A stretch of DNA of 62,284 nucleotides from Legionellaceae bacterium (GTDB taxonomy: Bacteria > Pseudomonadota > Gammaproteobacteria > Legionellales > Legionellaceae), in NCBI GenBank assembly GCA_029210265.1, contig JARGNP010000013.1, forward strand, positions 1-62,284. The letters are read 5' to 3'. The notes beneath the pieces were generated by a model. It searched no databases. It was not told the origin of the DNA and was given only the letters and a program-made list of their open reading frames with translations. Each line of letters opens with the position of its first letter. The first letter of the stretch is position 1. Below are positions 27,481-37,010 of this stretch, piece by piece. A program made the translations under genes and the position numbers.

Positions 27481-28683
27481 CTAAAGCGTAGGCGTAAACG
27501 CTTGAACACAACGTATTTGTCTAGGAACTGGCTTATCGTCCAGATCAAACGAACCGTTAAAAAAATATAGAACATAAGCGTGCTCTGCAACATCCTCCGT
27601 AGAGCTCCAGTAATAGGGGGTAGGACTGGTGGAAAACCCACCAATAGCCTCTTGATTATTATACAAACACTCGAGCTGCCCTGTGGCCGGCAAAAACCAG
27701 TCGCCGTAGCAAGCATTGCCTGGTGCGCAAGGCGAGTTACCTTGTGAATCAACTTGATACGTACTACAAATACCTGCCGCATAAGTATCTGTATTTATTG
27801 GAGGGTTAAGGGGATTAGTGCAACCTGTGTTTTTACTTAAACAATCAACAATCGTCTCGGTGTTTGCTGCACCATCGGTAAGACTTTTCGCATTTGTTGT
27901 ATGGGAGGGGCCCCATTGTATACCAGAACTATTATTCGCCACAGCAGCTATTAAATCATCATCACCTCCATTGAGACAAGCAATCGTTCCACCGTAAGCT
28001 GGTTGCCCCACGGCTGTAGTCTCATAGGTGTAGCCATTAATATATGTCACTGGACCACTGGGTGTGGTAATCACCACATCCACAGGACCCACCGCATGCG
28101 CCGGTGTAACAGCCGTAATCGTTGTTGAGTTCACAACATGTACACTGGTTGCCGCGACACCTCCAAACGTAACATCAGTAGCACCTGTAAAATCCACACC
28201 TGTGAGTGTCACACCGGTTCCGCCAGACGCCGCACCAGATTCAGGGATTACACTGGTGTCAGGTAGTGGAGCCTGTGTGATATGGAGATTATTGGAGCGA
28301 GCCGGGCGATAACACAAAAATTTCGAGCCATTCTCACAAACAACCGGTCCATCCATAATAGGTCGAGTTAATAAGCTACCATCGATTTCTAATGAAAGCG
28401 TGCACGAAGCTTTTCCTGAGAGTATGAATGAACGGCCGCATACACCAAGCCCCGTCGTTAATTGCACAACACCAGGAATCGATTGCATGGTCAGTGTGCG
28501 TGGCGTTGTGGATTGATTCTCCACTAAATATTGTACAATTGCCGTATCGTTGGATGGAACCGCGATTGTCGTTGCTGTGAGTGGTGTAAGCGTCCAGACG
28601 GGACTACTCGCCTGTGCCACACTCAATAAACATAACATCATGAAGCTACATAATAATCGAGTAACAATAGAACTTTTTTTCAT
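27481..28683 (-). CDS. Secreted IPT-Lcl_C family protein, copy C
   Basis: The intact 400-residue paralogue has a signal peptide ending at VAQA-SS, the N-terminal module (about 25-145) with paired cysteines, an IPT/TIG domain (GVTLTGVDFTGATDVTFGG), the linker YGGTIACLNGG, and the Lcl_C domain (CYGDWFLPATGQLECLY, YYWSSTED, IRCVQAF). GGGAG precedes ATG 28683. Likely exported and surface-bound; ligand unknown. Residues encoded by 28025-28424 are nearly identical to copy D. Confidence 0.82.
   Translation of the reverse strand: MKKSSIVTRLLCSFMMLCLLSVAQASSPVWTLTPLTATTIAVPSNDTAIVQYLVENQSTTPRTLTMQSIPGVVQLTTGLGVCGRSFILSGKASCTLSLEIDGSLLTRPIMDGPVVCENGSKFLCYRPARSNNLHITQAPLPDTSVIPESGAASGGTGVTLTGVDFTGATDVTFGGVAATSVHVVNSTTITAVTPAHAVGPVDVVITTPSGPVTYINGYTYETTAVGQPAYGGTIACLNGGDDDLIAAVANNSSGIQWGPSHTTNAKSLTDGAANTETIVDCLSKNTGCTNPLNPPINTDTYAAGICSTYQVDSQGNSPCAPGNACYGDWFLPATGQLECLYNNQEAIGGFSTSPTPYYWSSTEDVAEHAYVLYFFNGSFDLDDKPVPRQIRCVQAFTPTL
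28025..28424. repeat. 400-bp tract shared with copy D (in copy C)
   Basis: By eye this tract differs from 29251-29650 at a single base (TTAATAAGC against TTATTAAGC), while sequence on both sides diverges sharply. It covers the end of the N-terminal module and the IPT domain. This is the pattern left by recent gene conversion or unequal crossing over. Confidence 0.9.
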
Positions 28684-28712
28684 GAACTGCTCCCTAAATA
28701 GCTTGCGCCCTG

Positions 28713-29909
28713 CTAAGGCGGAATTGCACTCACGCAACGCACATTGACAATAGTTCTCCCCTTGGAAGTGAGGCCGTCCTGGACGCCAGTAGAAAAATAT
28801 TGGCTCCAAGCATTATCATCAGAAAACTCTGTAGAACTCCAATACTCACGGCCACCACTCGTTGCGAATCCACCAATAGCGACTTGATTGGTATACAGAC
28901 AATTGAGCTGCCCCGAAGTACTCAAATTATTACCTGCAGGTAAAAACCAATCGGCGTAGCACGTATTGCCTGCTCCACAAGGCGTGTTACCTTGTGAGTC
29001 GACCTCATAATCCGAACACAGTTTTGCCGCATAAGGAAAAGTGACTCCTGCCGCGGTAAGCACACTCACAATGGTCGCGGTGTTCGCTGCACCATCAGTA
29101 TTACTTCGCGCAAACGTTTCTGTACTGTGAAAATCACCCCACTCGATACTCGAACTATTATCCACCGTCGCCGCAATTAAGTCATTATCACCTCCATTAA
29201 GACAAGCAATTGTTCCCCCAAAAGCCGATTGCCCAACAGCTGTGGTCTCGTAGGTGTAGCCATTAATATATGTCACTGGACCACTGGGTGTGGTAATCAC
29301 CACATCCACAGGACCCACCGCATGCGCCGGTGTAACAGCCGTAATCGTTGTTGAGTTCACAACATGTACACTGGTTGCCGCGACACCTCCAAACGTAACA
29401 TCAGTAGCACCTGTAAAATCCACACCTGTGAGTGTCACACCGGTTCCGCCAGACGCCGCACCAGATTCAGGGATTACACTGGTGTCAGGTAGTGGAGCCT
29501 GTGTGATATGGAGATTATTGGAGCGAGCCGGGCGATAACACAAAAATTTCGAGCCATTCTCACAAACAACCGGTCCATCCATAATAGGTCGAGTTATTAA
29601 GCTACCATCGATTTCTAATGAAAGCGTGCACGAAGCTTTTCCTGAGAGTACAAACGGATTGCCACACACACCCTGTCCTGTGGTTACTTGTGTAATGCCA
29701 GAAATAGATTGCATGCTAAACGCACGTGTTTTTGTAGATTGATTCGTGATTTGATACTGCACCACCGCCGTGTCGTTGGATGGAACAACGAGTGTGGTGG
29801 CGGTGAGCGGTGTAAGCGTCCAGACGGGACTACTCGCCTGTACCGCACTTAAAAAACATAAAGCGACAACGCCACTGAGTAAGCGCACAAGAAAAACATC
29901 GGACTTCAT
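28713..29909 (-). CDS. Secreted IPT-Lcl_C family protein, copy D
   Basis: The 398-residue paralogue is the first gene of the block in transcription order. Signal peptide (MKSDVFLVRLLSGVVALCFL..VQA), N-terminal module, IPT domain and Lcl_C domain (CYADWFLPAGNN, EYWSSTEF, VRCVSAIPP) are all intact. GGGAG lies seven bases before the ATG, followed by a perfect GGAGAGCTCC palindrome. Small spacing to copy C (29 bases) suggests one transcript. Variation is concentrated in the Lcl_C half around the WSSTE region. Confidence 0.82.
   Translation of the reverse strand: MKSDVFLVRLLSGVVALCFLSAVQASSPVWTLTPLTATTLVVPSNDTAVVQYQITNQSTKTRAFSMQSISGITQVTTGQGVCGNPFVLSGKASCTLSLEIDGSLITRPIMDGPVVCENGSKFLCYRPARSNNLHITQAPLPDTSVIPESGAASGGTGVTLTGVDFTGATDVTFGGVAATSVHVVNSTTITAVTPAHAVGPVDVVITTPSGPVTYINGYTYETTAVGQSAFGGTIACLNGGDNDLIAATVDNSSSIEWGDFHSTETFARSNTDGAANTATIVSVLTAAGVTFPYAAKLCSDYEVDSQGNTPCGAGNTCYADWFLPAGNNLSTSGQLNCLYTNQVAIGGFATSGGREYWSSTEFSDDNAWSQYFSTGVQDGLTSKGRTIVNVRCVSAIPP
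29251..29650. repeat. 400-bp tract shared with copy C (in copy D)
   Basis: Partner of 28025-28424, in direct orientation, 1226 bases apart. Recombination between the two would delete one gene's worth of sequence and leave a C/D hybrid. Confidence 0.9.
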
Positions 29910-30090
29910 GGAGAGCTCCCTAAGATGGATACGTGAGGTGAGACAATATTTTTGCCAATCTGCAAACTCATAGCCAATCCCTAGGCCCTATGAGGTTGTA
30001 CCATCATAGCAGAACTATAGTGTTTTCAAAGAGCTATTTGAACGGTATTTAATAAATACACCTACGCAACCCACTTACATAAATTTATCT

Positions 30091-32448
30091 TTAGTCTAGG
30101 TGGTTTACATCACGTTTCAAATCAGGGTCCGAATCAGAACCAGACTCAGGTTTGTTGCTCTTAGGCTCGTCTTGAAGTTTTTTCTGATGCTTATCAAAAA
30201 ATGTTTGCCCCGCTTGCGTAAACGCTTTTGTTTTATCCCGAACGGTCGAGTCCAGTATAAAATCCTTACTTCCAGGCAAAGAGAATATAAATGCTTTTTT
30301 AGCAAGTGCGCCATACGCACCCACAACCCCCCCTACTTTTACACTGCTCAACACAACGAGCAAACTACTAACAAAAAATATTGCATTAAACCAAGGAACG
30401 GATAATAAGACAGCGGCAGCAAGCGTGACAACGGCTGTAAGCACAAAGTTTTGGATTTTCTTTTTGAGTGACTGCGCATTAGGAAGTTCCTCCATAATGC
30501 TATTAATTCGTTTCAAGCTCAAATCAATTTCGTGAAGCTCTTCTTCCGCCAAGTTTTCCTTATTTGTTTGTTCGAGCACGTGCGTAACAAGCACATAAAT
30601 CGCGCTAACTTGCTCATAGTCCTTGGTCTTAAACGCGAACCGATGTTTCGCTTTGTTTAAAACTTGCTCGGCTGCTTTAATCATATCAGTACGAAGATTA
30701 TCTGAATTTTCTGATGCCCTCATCGACACCAGTAGTGCCTCAAGTTTTTCCTCAAGTTTTTCCTCATGCTTTTCGAGCTCTGCCTTTAATAAAGCACTCG
30801 GCGTATCAAAGCAATCAACATTTTTAATTTTATTTTTTTTATTGAGCAAAGCTGATTTGAGATAAAATTCACGTTCGGCTAAATCATTAAATGTTTTTCT
30901 CCCCCAACCAAACCAATTGTTCGCTTTTGAACAGGGTTTCATGCCCGGTGTACCCGGCACCATGTGATGTGTCATTTCAGCTGAGTTAAATCCTCTGGCA
31001 CGCATGTTTTCAACGGCAGACTTATCAACCTCCAGTTTTGCTACGATATGGCGTTGAATCGCCGCTTCAATCACGGTACCGGTGCGATCAATCCCACTGG
31101 CGCAATTAACAAAACTTATGGTGTTCGCTCGGTCCTCTGCTTTAAGTACCACATCCACAGCCAAGTCTAGACGATCCGCTTTTTGACCGGGTTGAGCCTT
31201 ACCTTCTTGCTGAATCACATCAGCCACTTGAGGCGTATAAAGCATACCCATATCGTTGGTTGGAACCACGGATACCTCATACTTTGGACCCTCCATTGCC
31301 TCACGTATACCAGCAATCATCACATCTTGTTTTTCACCATCAATACTTGTATCTGTATTAAGTGTTGTCAGATGAATGTTTAACTCACCTTCATGCTTCA
31401 TATATTTTTTTGCAGCCATCTCCAGTTGCTCAAAATTTTCTTTAACATGCGTCTTGGTATCTTTTTCCCCCGAACCAACATAAACAGGCACTCCCATACG
31501 ACCCAGCCAAAGAGGATCTTTATCATCTAATTGCTCTTTATCCCTCTCCAAATCAAAGCCATACTCACATCGCTGGGTTTCAACTTTTACAATAAAAGCA
31601 TTTTTCACGCCCACCACGTGACTTTTACGTGCTTGTGAGGTGAGCATGCGATCATCCGCTACAATCAAATCCGCAAAACATTTATCGGCTTGCTGCTTCG
31701 CTTCGTTATGTACGGTATGCGCATTAACTTCACTCTCTACCTCCCCCTCTAAAGGGTAAGGGTTGACGTTTTTCAAAACACCTGCATAACCTTTCTGAAA
31801 TTCCGTTTTCTCTGTCACGGGATATTGGGTTTCACGTTGAAGTATTCCCTCATCTTTATCATACGTCAGGGTAACAAGCGGCATGGCTGGATCCAGCACG
31901 CTGTATAATATTTTATAATGCGCCAAAAGTGCTTCCGCATCGTGCTGAGTCGAACATCCTTTGGTTAAATTGGCTTCGTGTAAAGAATTAATTAAAACAG
32001 TACTAAATGCTTTTTCTATCTTATGCATGGCTTTCGTGATTCTTTCATTTTTTTCTAACGGCAAGTCATTCGAGCGAGCTAATGCTAAAATAGCTGTTTT
32101 ATTTTCCTCAAACATAATATTGAGCTTATTTCTTAATACTTGTCGCGTGTCCTCATCCAAAAAATTATTTTCATGCTTCGAAAGCATGTAATCAATCGGG
32201 CGAAGACGTGCCAACATACGAAGCAAGGTGTTATTCGCTTCAATCATTGCCGCATCATGAGGTGGGCGCTGTGGATCATCCAGCGCAAACGCCTGGGTTG
32301 CATCACGCTCCCAAGTATCGGGAGCACCATCACGGCCTGGTACGCGCTTTGATACAATACCGAACTCGGCATCACTTGCGGCACGCAGCGCATCAATATT
32401 ATCGCGATACCCCTGCTGTAATTGATCTAATTCACCCACTTCAACCAC
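30091..32448 (-). CDS. CX5R phosphatase-like protein, putative phosphoinositide phosphatase effector
   Basis: The 785-residue protein has a CX5R catalytic loop, NCASGIDRTGTV (Cys near residue 450), of the kind used by protein tyrosine and phosphoinositide phosphatases, including Legionella SidF and SidP (which have Lys-rich CKSGKDRT-type loops). No signal peptide. Two hydrophobic segments near 690-735 (TAVVTLAAAVLLSVPW, IFFVSSLLVVLSSVKVGG) could anchor it in a membrane, followed by an acidic Ser/Asp tail (GSDSDPDLKRD). Long helical regions flank the catalytic part. The start is GTG (32448 or, with better AAAGG spacing, 32439). Effector status is inference. A tandem 11-bp repeat (TTTAGAATATA, 32450-32471) lies in the leader. 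Confidence 0.72.
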   Translation of the reverse strand: MVEVGELDQLQQGYRDNIDALRAASDAEFGIVSKRVPGRDGAPDTWERDATQAFALDDPQRPPHDAAMIEANNTLLRMLARLRPIDYMLSKHENNFLDEDTRQVLRNKLNIMFEENKTAILALARSNDLPLEKNERITKAMHKIEKAFSTVLINSLHEANLTKGCSTQHDAEALLAHYKILYSVLDPAMPLVTLTYDKDEGILQRETQYPVTEKTEFQKGYAGVLKNVNPYPLEGEVESEVNAHTVHNEAKQQADKCFADLIVADDRMLTSQARKSHVVGVKNAFIVKVETQRCEYGFDLERDKEQLDDKDPLWLGRMGVPVYVGSGEKDTKTHVKENFEQLEMAAKKYMKHEGELNIHLTTLNTDTSIDGEKQDVMIAGIREAMEGPKYEVSVVPTNDMGMLYTPQVADVIQQEGKAQPGQKADRLDLAVDVVLKAEDRANTISFVNCASGIDRTGTVIEAAIQRHIVAKLEVDKSAVENMRARGFNSAEMTHHMVPGTPGMKPCSKANNWFGWGRKTFNDLAEREFYLKSALLNKKNKIKNVDCFDTPSALLKAELEKHEEKLEEKLEALLVSMRASENSDNLRTDMIKAAEQVLNKAKHRFAFKTKDYEQVSAIYVLVTHVLEQTNKENLAEEELHEIDLSLKRINSIMEELPNAQSLKKKIQNFVLTAVVTLAAAVLLSVPWFNAIFFVSSLLVVLSSVKVGGVVGAYGALAKKAFIFSLPGSKDFILDSTVRDKTKAFTQAGQTFFDKHQKKLQDEPKSNKPESGSDSDPDLKRDVNHLD

Positions 32449-32581
32449 CTTTAGAATATATTTAGAATATATATTGATTAAGTATAGGACAAAAAAGTAG
32501 GTTTGACCTGGTCGAAATCACTCAGACCTGATACGATTCTTACTTTATTCTAACATCGTTTTTAAACTTCAAGGACTCAGC

Positions 32582-34294
32582 ATGCGTGCGTCACCCTGGC
32601 TTATCTCAACCCTCAAAGAATCACCTCATGAAGCAGAAACACCGTCACACCAACTCATGCTTCGAGCAGGGTTTATTCGCCCGCTGGGTTCAGGCCTCTA
32701 CACGTGGCTTCCGTTAGGGCTCAAAGTACTACGTAAAATAGAACAAGTCGTACGTGACGAACTCAACAAAACAGGCGCGCTTGAGATTTTAATGCCCGCG
32801 GTACAGCCAGCTGAGCTCTGGCAAGAATCCGAACGTTGGGATACCTTTGGTGGGCAGTTGCTGCGTATTACCGATAATAACGACCGAGAATATTGCTTTG
32901 GCCCGACCCACGAAGAAGTGATCACGGATTTGATGCGTCGTGAGCTGCAATCCTATAAACAGCTTCCGCTCAATGTTTATCAAATTCAAACCAAATTTAG
33001 AGATGAAATTCGACCTCGTTTTGGTGTGATGCGTGCGCGTGAATTTCTCATGAAAGATGCCTACTCGTTTCATATTGATACCGAGTGCCTCGAACGTACC
33101 TATCAAACCATGTATGAAGCTTACAGCCGTATTTTTGATAAGCTTGGCTTCAAATATCGCGCCGTGGAAGCCGACACCGGCGCCATTGGTGGTGCGGTAT
33201 CTCACGAATTTCAAGTACTGGCCGACGCCGGTGAAGACTGCCTGGTCTACAGTGACGGCAGTGATTATGCCGCCAATATCGAACAGGCGACAAGCCTCAC
33301 GCCCGCTCCATCAGACAAGCCTTCTGATCAACCTATGACACGTGTTGATACGCCAAATATCAAAACAATTACAGATGTCGCAACGTTTCTGAATCTTGAT
33401 CCCAAAGATACGGTCAAAACCTTGATTGTTGAGGGATGTAACGAAGAAGCCCCATTAATTGCTTTAGTTTTACGTGGCGATGATGCGCTCAATGCCACAC
33501 GTGCCGCCAAACATCCGCTCGTTAAATCACCGCTACAATTTGCCGATGAAGCGCTTGTGGTTGAAACACTCCAAGCCCCGTTTGGCTCGATTGGCCCTGT
33601 CGGTCTAGATATTCCTGTCATTATTGATCACCATGCACGTGCTTTAGATAGCTTTGTTTGTGGGGCTAATACGGCAGATGTGCATTTAGTTAATACGGTT
33701 TGGGACCGCGATGTTAAAGCTCTTGAACTCTTTGATTTACGCGAAGTGAAAGCCGGCGATCCAAGTCCTGATGGCCAAGGCAATTTACAGATGTGTCGTG
33801 GTATTGAAGTGGGTCATATTTTCCAACTCGGATCAAAATATGCCGAGCTCATGAAAGCCACGGTTCTGAATGCTAACGGTAAAGCACAAACGTTGATGAT
33901 GGGATGTTACGGCCTAGGCATTTCTCGTATGGTTGCCGCCGCCATTGAGCAACACCATGATGAGCGCGGCATGTGTTTGCCTGAAGCGCTTGCGCCGTTC
34001 CAAATCGGCATTATTCCGATTAACGGCCACCGTTCAGAACGTGTGAAAAACGCCGCAGAAGAGCTGTATCAAAACTTATTAGCCCAAGGCTTCGATGTGC
34101 TCTTGGATGATCGAAAAGAGCGCCCAGGCGTGTTATTTGCAGACCATGATTTAATAGGCATCCCACATCGCGTCGTGATTGGTGAACGAGGACTTGATGC
34201 CGGAACGGTGGAATACAAAGCACGCTGTGGTGCCGAAGCGAAGCCTATTCCTGTGGATGAGGTTCAGGCGTTTCTTGTTAAGCACTGTTCTTAA
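32582..34294 (+). CDS. proS: Prolyl-tRNA synthetase
   Basis: ProRS charges tRNA-Pro. The 570-residue bacterial-type enzyme has the class II motifs GFIRPLGSGLYTWLPLG, CFGPTHEEV, QTKFRDEIRPRFGVMRAREFLMKDAYSF region (motif 2), and GCYGLGISRM (motif 3), plus the editing insertion domain (about 225-400) that hydrolyses Ala-tRNA-Pro and the anticodon domain at the end. AAGGA precedes ATG. Transcribed alone, divergent from the phosphatase gene. Confidence 0.97.
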   Translation: MRASPWLISTLKESPHEAETPSHQLMLRAGFIRPLGSGLYTWLPLGLKVLRKIEQVVRDELNKTGALEILMPAVQPAELWQESERWDTFGGQLLRITDNNDREYCFGPTHEEVITDLMRRELQSYKQLPLNVYQIQTKFRDEIRPRFGVMRAREFLMKDAYSFHIDTECLERTYQTMYEAYSRIFDKLGFKYRAVEADTGAIGGAVSHEFQVLADAGEDCLVYSDGSDYAANIEQATSLTPAPSDKPSDQPMTRVDTPNIKTITDVATFLNLDPKDTVKTLIVEGCNEEAPLIALVLRGDDALNATRAAKHPLVKSPLQFADEALVVETLQAPFGSIGPVGLDIPVIIDHHARALDSFVCGANTADVHLVNTVWDRDVKALELFDLREVKAGDPSPDGQGNLQMCRGIEVGHIFQLGSKYAELMKATVLNANGKAQTLMMGCYGLGISRMVAAAIEQHHDERGMCLPEALAPFQIGIIPINGHRSERVKNAAEELYQNLLAQGFDVLLDDRKERPGVLFADHDLIGIPHRVVIGERGLDAGTVEYKARCGAEAKPIPVDEVQAFLVKHCS

Positions 34295-34363
34295 TCATTT
34301 GGATCATACAGCCTGCTAACGCTCTGCGGTTCATCCGTGGAGCCTAAAGTATATAGGCGCCCG

Positions 34364-34663
34364 TTAATGCATGATATATCCAACGCCATGATCATAAGCT
34401 AACCTTAAAAGCTTCAAATTAGCGCCTCGTGGATGCACCGCTCCTCTTTCCCATTTTTGATAAGTAGAAGGCGTGACGTTTAATATTTTAGCCATCACGG
34501 ATTGGCTTAGCTTCTCTTTTGCTCGCATTGCTTTAATTTCAGATGGGTCAAGATCTACAACTTCATTCAAGCCTAATTCTTCAATTTCTTTGATGGTGAT
34601 CTGATTCAAACCAAGGTCATGAGCCGTTTCCAGCATTGCGTCAATAATATTGCTCTTATTCAT
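34364..34663 (-). CDS. XRE-family antitoxin
   Basis: The 99-residue protein has a C-terminal helix-turn-helix of the XRE type (IKAMRAKEKLSQSVMAKILNVTPSTYQKWERGAVHP) as in HigA/NadS antitoxins. Its ATG overlaps the toxin stop by eight bases, with GAGGTGAG as binding site inside the toxin gene. Toxin-first order is as in higBA systems. It probably binds the operator upstream of the toxin gene. Confidence 0.87.
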   Translation of the reverse strand: MNKSNIIDAMLETAHDLGLNQITIKEIEELGLNEVVDLDPSEIKAMRAKEKLSQSVMAKILNVTPSTYQKWERGAVHPRGANLKLLRLAYDHGVGYIMH

Positions 34664-35027
34664 TACTCACCTCAATTAAGCTGCCTTCGTTAATTAATCG
34701 CTTGATGCTTTCATCCGAATAAGCAAACAATGATTTCGCCAATATCTTCATTGCTTTTTCTTCATTCGTGGCAATATTACTTTTTGCACTCTTTTCAAAT
34801 CCATAAATAAAAAAACAAGTTTTCCCGCTTTTGAATGCCACAATTGATCTAGCACTGCCGCGCTTACCTCTTCCTTTATTGGCGATGCGTTTTTTGATAA
34901 CACCACCACCGTAATTAGCTTCATAATTATCCGCAGCTATTTCTTTGGCTGCACATATTAATGATTCATCACTTACTTTATTTTTATTGGCCCATTTCGT
35001 AAATAATTTTGTTTTTATTGTTTTCAT
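34656..35027 (-). CDS. RelE-like toxin of a type II toxin-antitoxin pair
   Basis: The 123-residue basic protein resembles the RelE-type toxins paired with XRE antitoxins: KLFTKWANKNKVSDESL, NYGGGVIKKRIANKGRGKRGSARSIVAFK and CFFIYGFEKSAKSNI are the typical blocks of this subfamily. Such toxins cleave mRNA at the ribosome. ATG 35027 has AGGG six bases upstream; the longer reading would begin in the promoter. Confidence 0.88.
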   Translation of the reverse strand: MKTIKTKLFTKWANKNKVSDESLICAAKEIAADNYEANYGGGVIKKRIANKGRGKRGSARSIVAFKSGKTCFFIYGFEKSAKSNIATNEEKAMKILAKSLFAYSDESIKRLINEGSLIEVSNE

Positions 35028-35041
35028 AAAAAGCCCTTCCA

Positions 35042-35081
35042 TGGTAAATATTACTATAGCAAATATTACCATAAGAAGCAA
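35042..35081 (-). promoter_or_regulatory. Promoter and operator of the toxin-antitoxin operon
   Basis: On the minus strand TTGCTT (35076-35081) and TATAGT (35053-35058) are 17 bases apart. The promoter is overlapped by an imperfect inverted repeat, TGGTAAATATT at 35042-35052 with AATATTACCA at 35062-35071. Binding there by the HTH antitoxin would block transcription, the usual autoregulation. Confidence 0.7.
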
Positions 35082-35125
35082 GCTCCTTCAGAGCAGTCGC
35101 ACGTGTGAGTGAGTGAAAATTACCA

Positions 35126-36991
35126 TTATGCTTGTTCTGTTTTAACAGCACTCACTCCCGCCAACAACTGCCGCGTGTAAGCGTGGCCGGGGGCACGTAA
35201 CAACTGCTCACACGTACCTTGCTCAACCATACGCCCATCGCGCATCACGAGCACATCATCGGCCAAATACGAGACCACCGCCATGTTATGCGTCACAAAC
35301 AAATAGGTAAGATTTAGTTCTTGCTGTAAGTCTTTTAGTAAATTTAATACTTGGGCTTGCACCGACACATCTAATGCACTCGTTGGCTCATCACAAATAA
35401 GCACGTTCGGTGAGCAAGCCAGCGCACGCGCAATGCATAAACGCTGACGTTGCCCACCCGAGAATTGATGCGGATAACGCTCCAAACTACCTTTCGGTAA
35501 ATTCACTTGATCAAGCAATTCATGCTGGCGTTTATGAATCCACGCAGGTTTATTGTTTTGAGCCTCCATGCCTTCAGCTAAAATTTGACCGACGGTCATG
35601 CGTGGGTTCATGGATGAATACGGATCTTGAAAAATAATTTGAACGTGCTTTCGAAAGTGCTTAAGTGCGCGCCCTCGTAAATCACACACAGCTTGATCAC
35701 GAAACATCACCTCACCGCAGGTAATTTTTTGCAAACCTAGCAACACGCGACACGCCGTACTTTTACCCGAGCCCGACTCCCCTACCAACGCCAGAGTTTT
35801 TCCCTGTTGTAAATCAAACGACAAACCATCGACCGCTTTATGGACTTGAGCAGGTCGTCCTAGAAAACCACGCTTCATCGGAAAATGTACGCCTAAATCT
35901 CGAACCGAAAATAACACAGGTCCCGCATCAGGCTTATCTTTCCAGCCTTCTGTGGCATGAACCAAGGCTGGAGGCGACGGATGCTCGGGATACAAGTGAC
36001 AGCGTACTGAGCGTGTATGTGATTGTGTTGTTTTAACGGCCTGTAATACAGGCGCTTGTTCAGCGCAAGGCGAAAATACATGTGTACAGCGTGGATGAAA
36101 TCGACAGCCACTCGGCCTGTCATCTGGCGAAGGAACACGTCCTGAAATAGCACTTAAACGCTGAGACCGTTTATCAAAATGAGGCAACGCCGCAAGTAAA
36201 TGCTGAGTATACGGGTGCAACGGTTGCTCAAAAAAATCAGACACCCGAGCAGACTCGACAATTTGGCCTGCATACATCACATACACGCGATCGGCCACCG
36301 CCTGAACTAAACTCAAATCGTGTGTGATCAATAATAAACTCATGTTGCGCTGGTGTTGAATGCGTTTTAAGAGCGCCAAAATTTGTGCCTGCGTTGTCAC
36401 ATCAAGCGCAGTGGTTGGTTCATCAGCAATGAGTACGTCGGGTTGTCCGGCCAAAGCGATGGCGATCACCACACGTTGCTTTTGCCCTCCTGACAATTGA
36501 TGGGGGTATTGCTTTAATCGCCGTTCGGGCTCTTGAATCTCAACCTCACGCAGCAGTGCAGCCATGTTATGACGTCGCTTAGCGCCCGCCCAAGCATGCC
36601 GATGTCCTAGCGCTTCAGCTAATTGCTCACCTATCGTGAGTACAGGATTCAATGCGGTCATAGGATCTTGAAAAATCATGGCTAAACGCTTACCACGAAA
36701 CCTCCGCATGACGGATTCAGAAAGCGTTAGCACATCGGTTCCTGACCAAATAATTTCACTTTGTTGGCCGTATCGCGCATAGGCAGGTAACAAACGCATG
36801 AGGGCTGAAGCCGTCAATGATTTACCGCAGCCTGACTCACCAACCAAAGCAACGGTTTCACCGGCTTCTAAATAAAAATCAACATCATCAACCGCACTGA
36901 TAGACGTATTTTTTATCTCAAAGGCGACGCTGAGACGTTTGACATCCAGCTCTGCAGCATCTTTTTTGTCTAAACTTTCTTGTTTTGGCAT
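35126..36991 (-). CDS. Peptide ABC transporter, two fused ATPase domains (YejF/GsiA type)
   Basis: The 621-residue protein holds two complete ATPases of the Dpp/Opp class: Walker A GESGCGKS and GESGSGKS, signatures LSGGQKQR and FSGGQRQR, and the peptide-transporter C-terminal element after domain one ([16 protein letters not shown]). Both sites look intact. ATG 36991 has AAGG six bases upstream; ATG 36997 would add two residues. No permease or binding-protein gene lies nearby, so partners are elsewhere. It follows a secreted unknown by 19 bases. Confidence 0.92.
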   Translation of the reverse strand: MPKQESLDKKDAAELDVKRLSVAFEIKNTSISAVDDVDFYLEAGETVALVGESGCGKSLTASALMRLLPAYARYGQQSEIIWSGTDVLTLSESVMRRFRGKRLAMIFQDPMTALNPVLTIGEQLAEALGHRHAWAGAKRRHNMAALLREVEIQEPERRLKQYPHQLSGGQKQRVVIAIALAGQPDVLIADEPTTALDVTTQAQILALLKRIQHQRNMSLLLITHDLSLVQAVADRVYVMYAGQIVESARVSDFFEQPLHPYTQHLLAALPHFDKRSQRLSAISGRVPSPDDRPSGCRFHPRCTHVFSPCAEQAPVLQAVKTTQSHTRSVRCHLYPEHPSPPALVHATEGWKDKPDAGPVLFSVRDLGVHFPMKRGFLGRPAQVHKAVDGLSFDLQQGKTLALVGESGSGKSTACRVLLGLQKITCGEVMFRDQAVCDLRGRALKHFRKHVQIIFQDPYSSMNPRMTVGQILAEGMEAQNNKPAWIHKRQHELLDQVNLPKGSLERYPHQFSGGQRQRLCIARALACSPNVLICDEPTSALDVSVQAQVLNLLKDLQQELNLTYLFVTHNMAVVSYLADDVLVMRDGRMVEQGTCEQLLRAPGHAYTRQLLAGVSAVKTEQA

Positions 36992-37010
36992 GCTCATCCT
37001 TAGCATTATC

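Noticed and set aside
28064-29538. Two identical 82-residue plus-strand frames inside copies C and D
   Set aside because: They are antisense shadows of the IPT domain; their identity merely reflects the 400-bp conversion tract.
24540-29909. CRISPR-like array
   Set aside because: The repeated sequences are long coding paralogues, not short spaced direct repeats.
32450-32471. PmrA-type box upstream of the phosphatase gene
   Set aside because: The tandem TTTAGAATATA repeat does not match the CTTAATATT consensus I know for PmrA.
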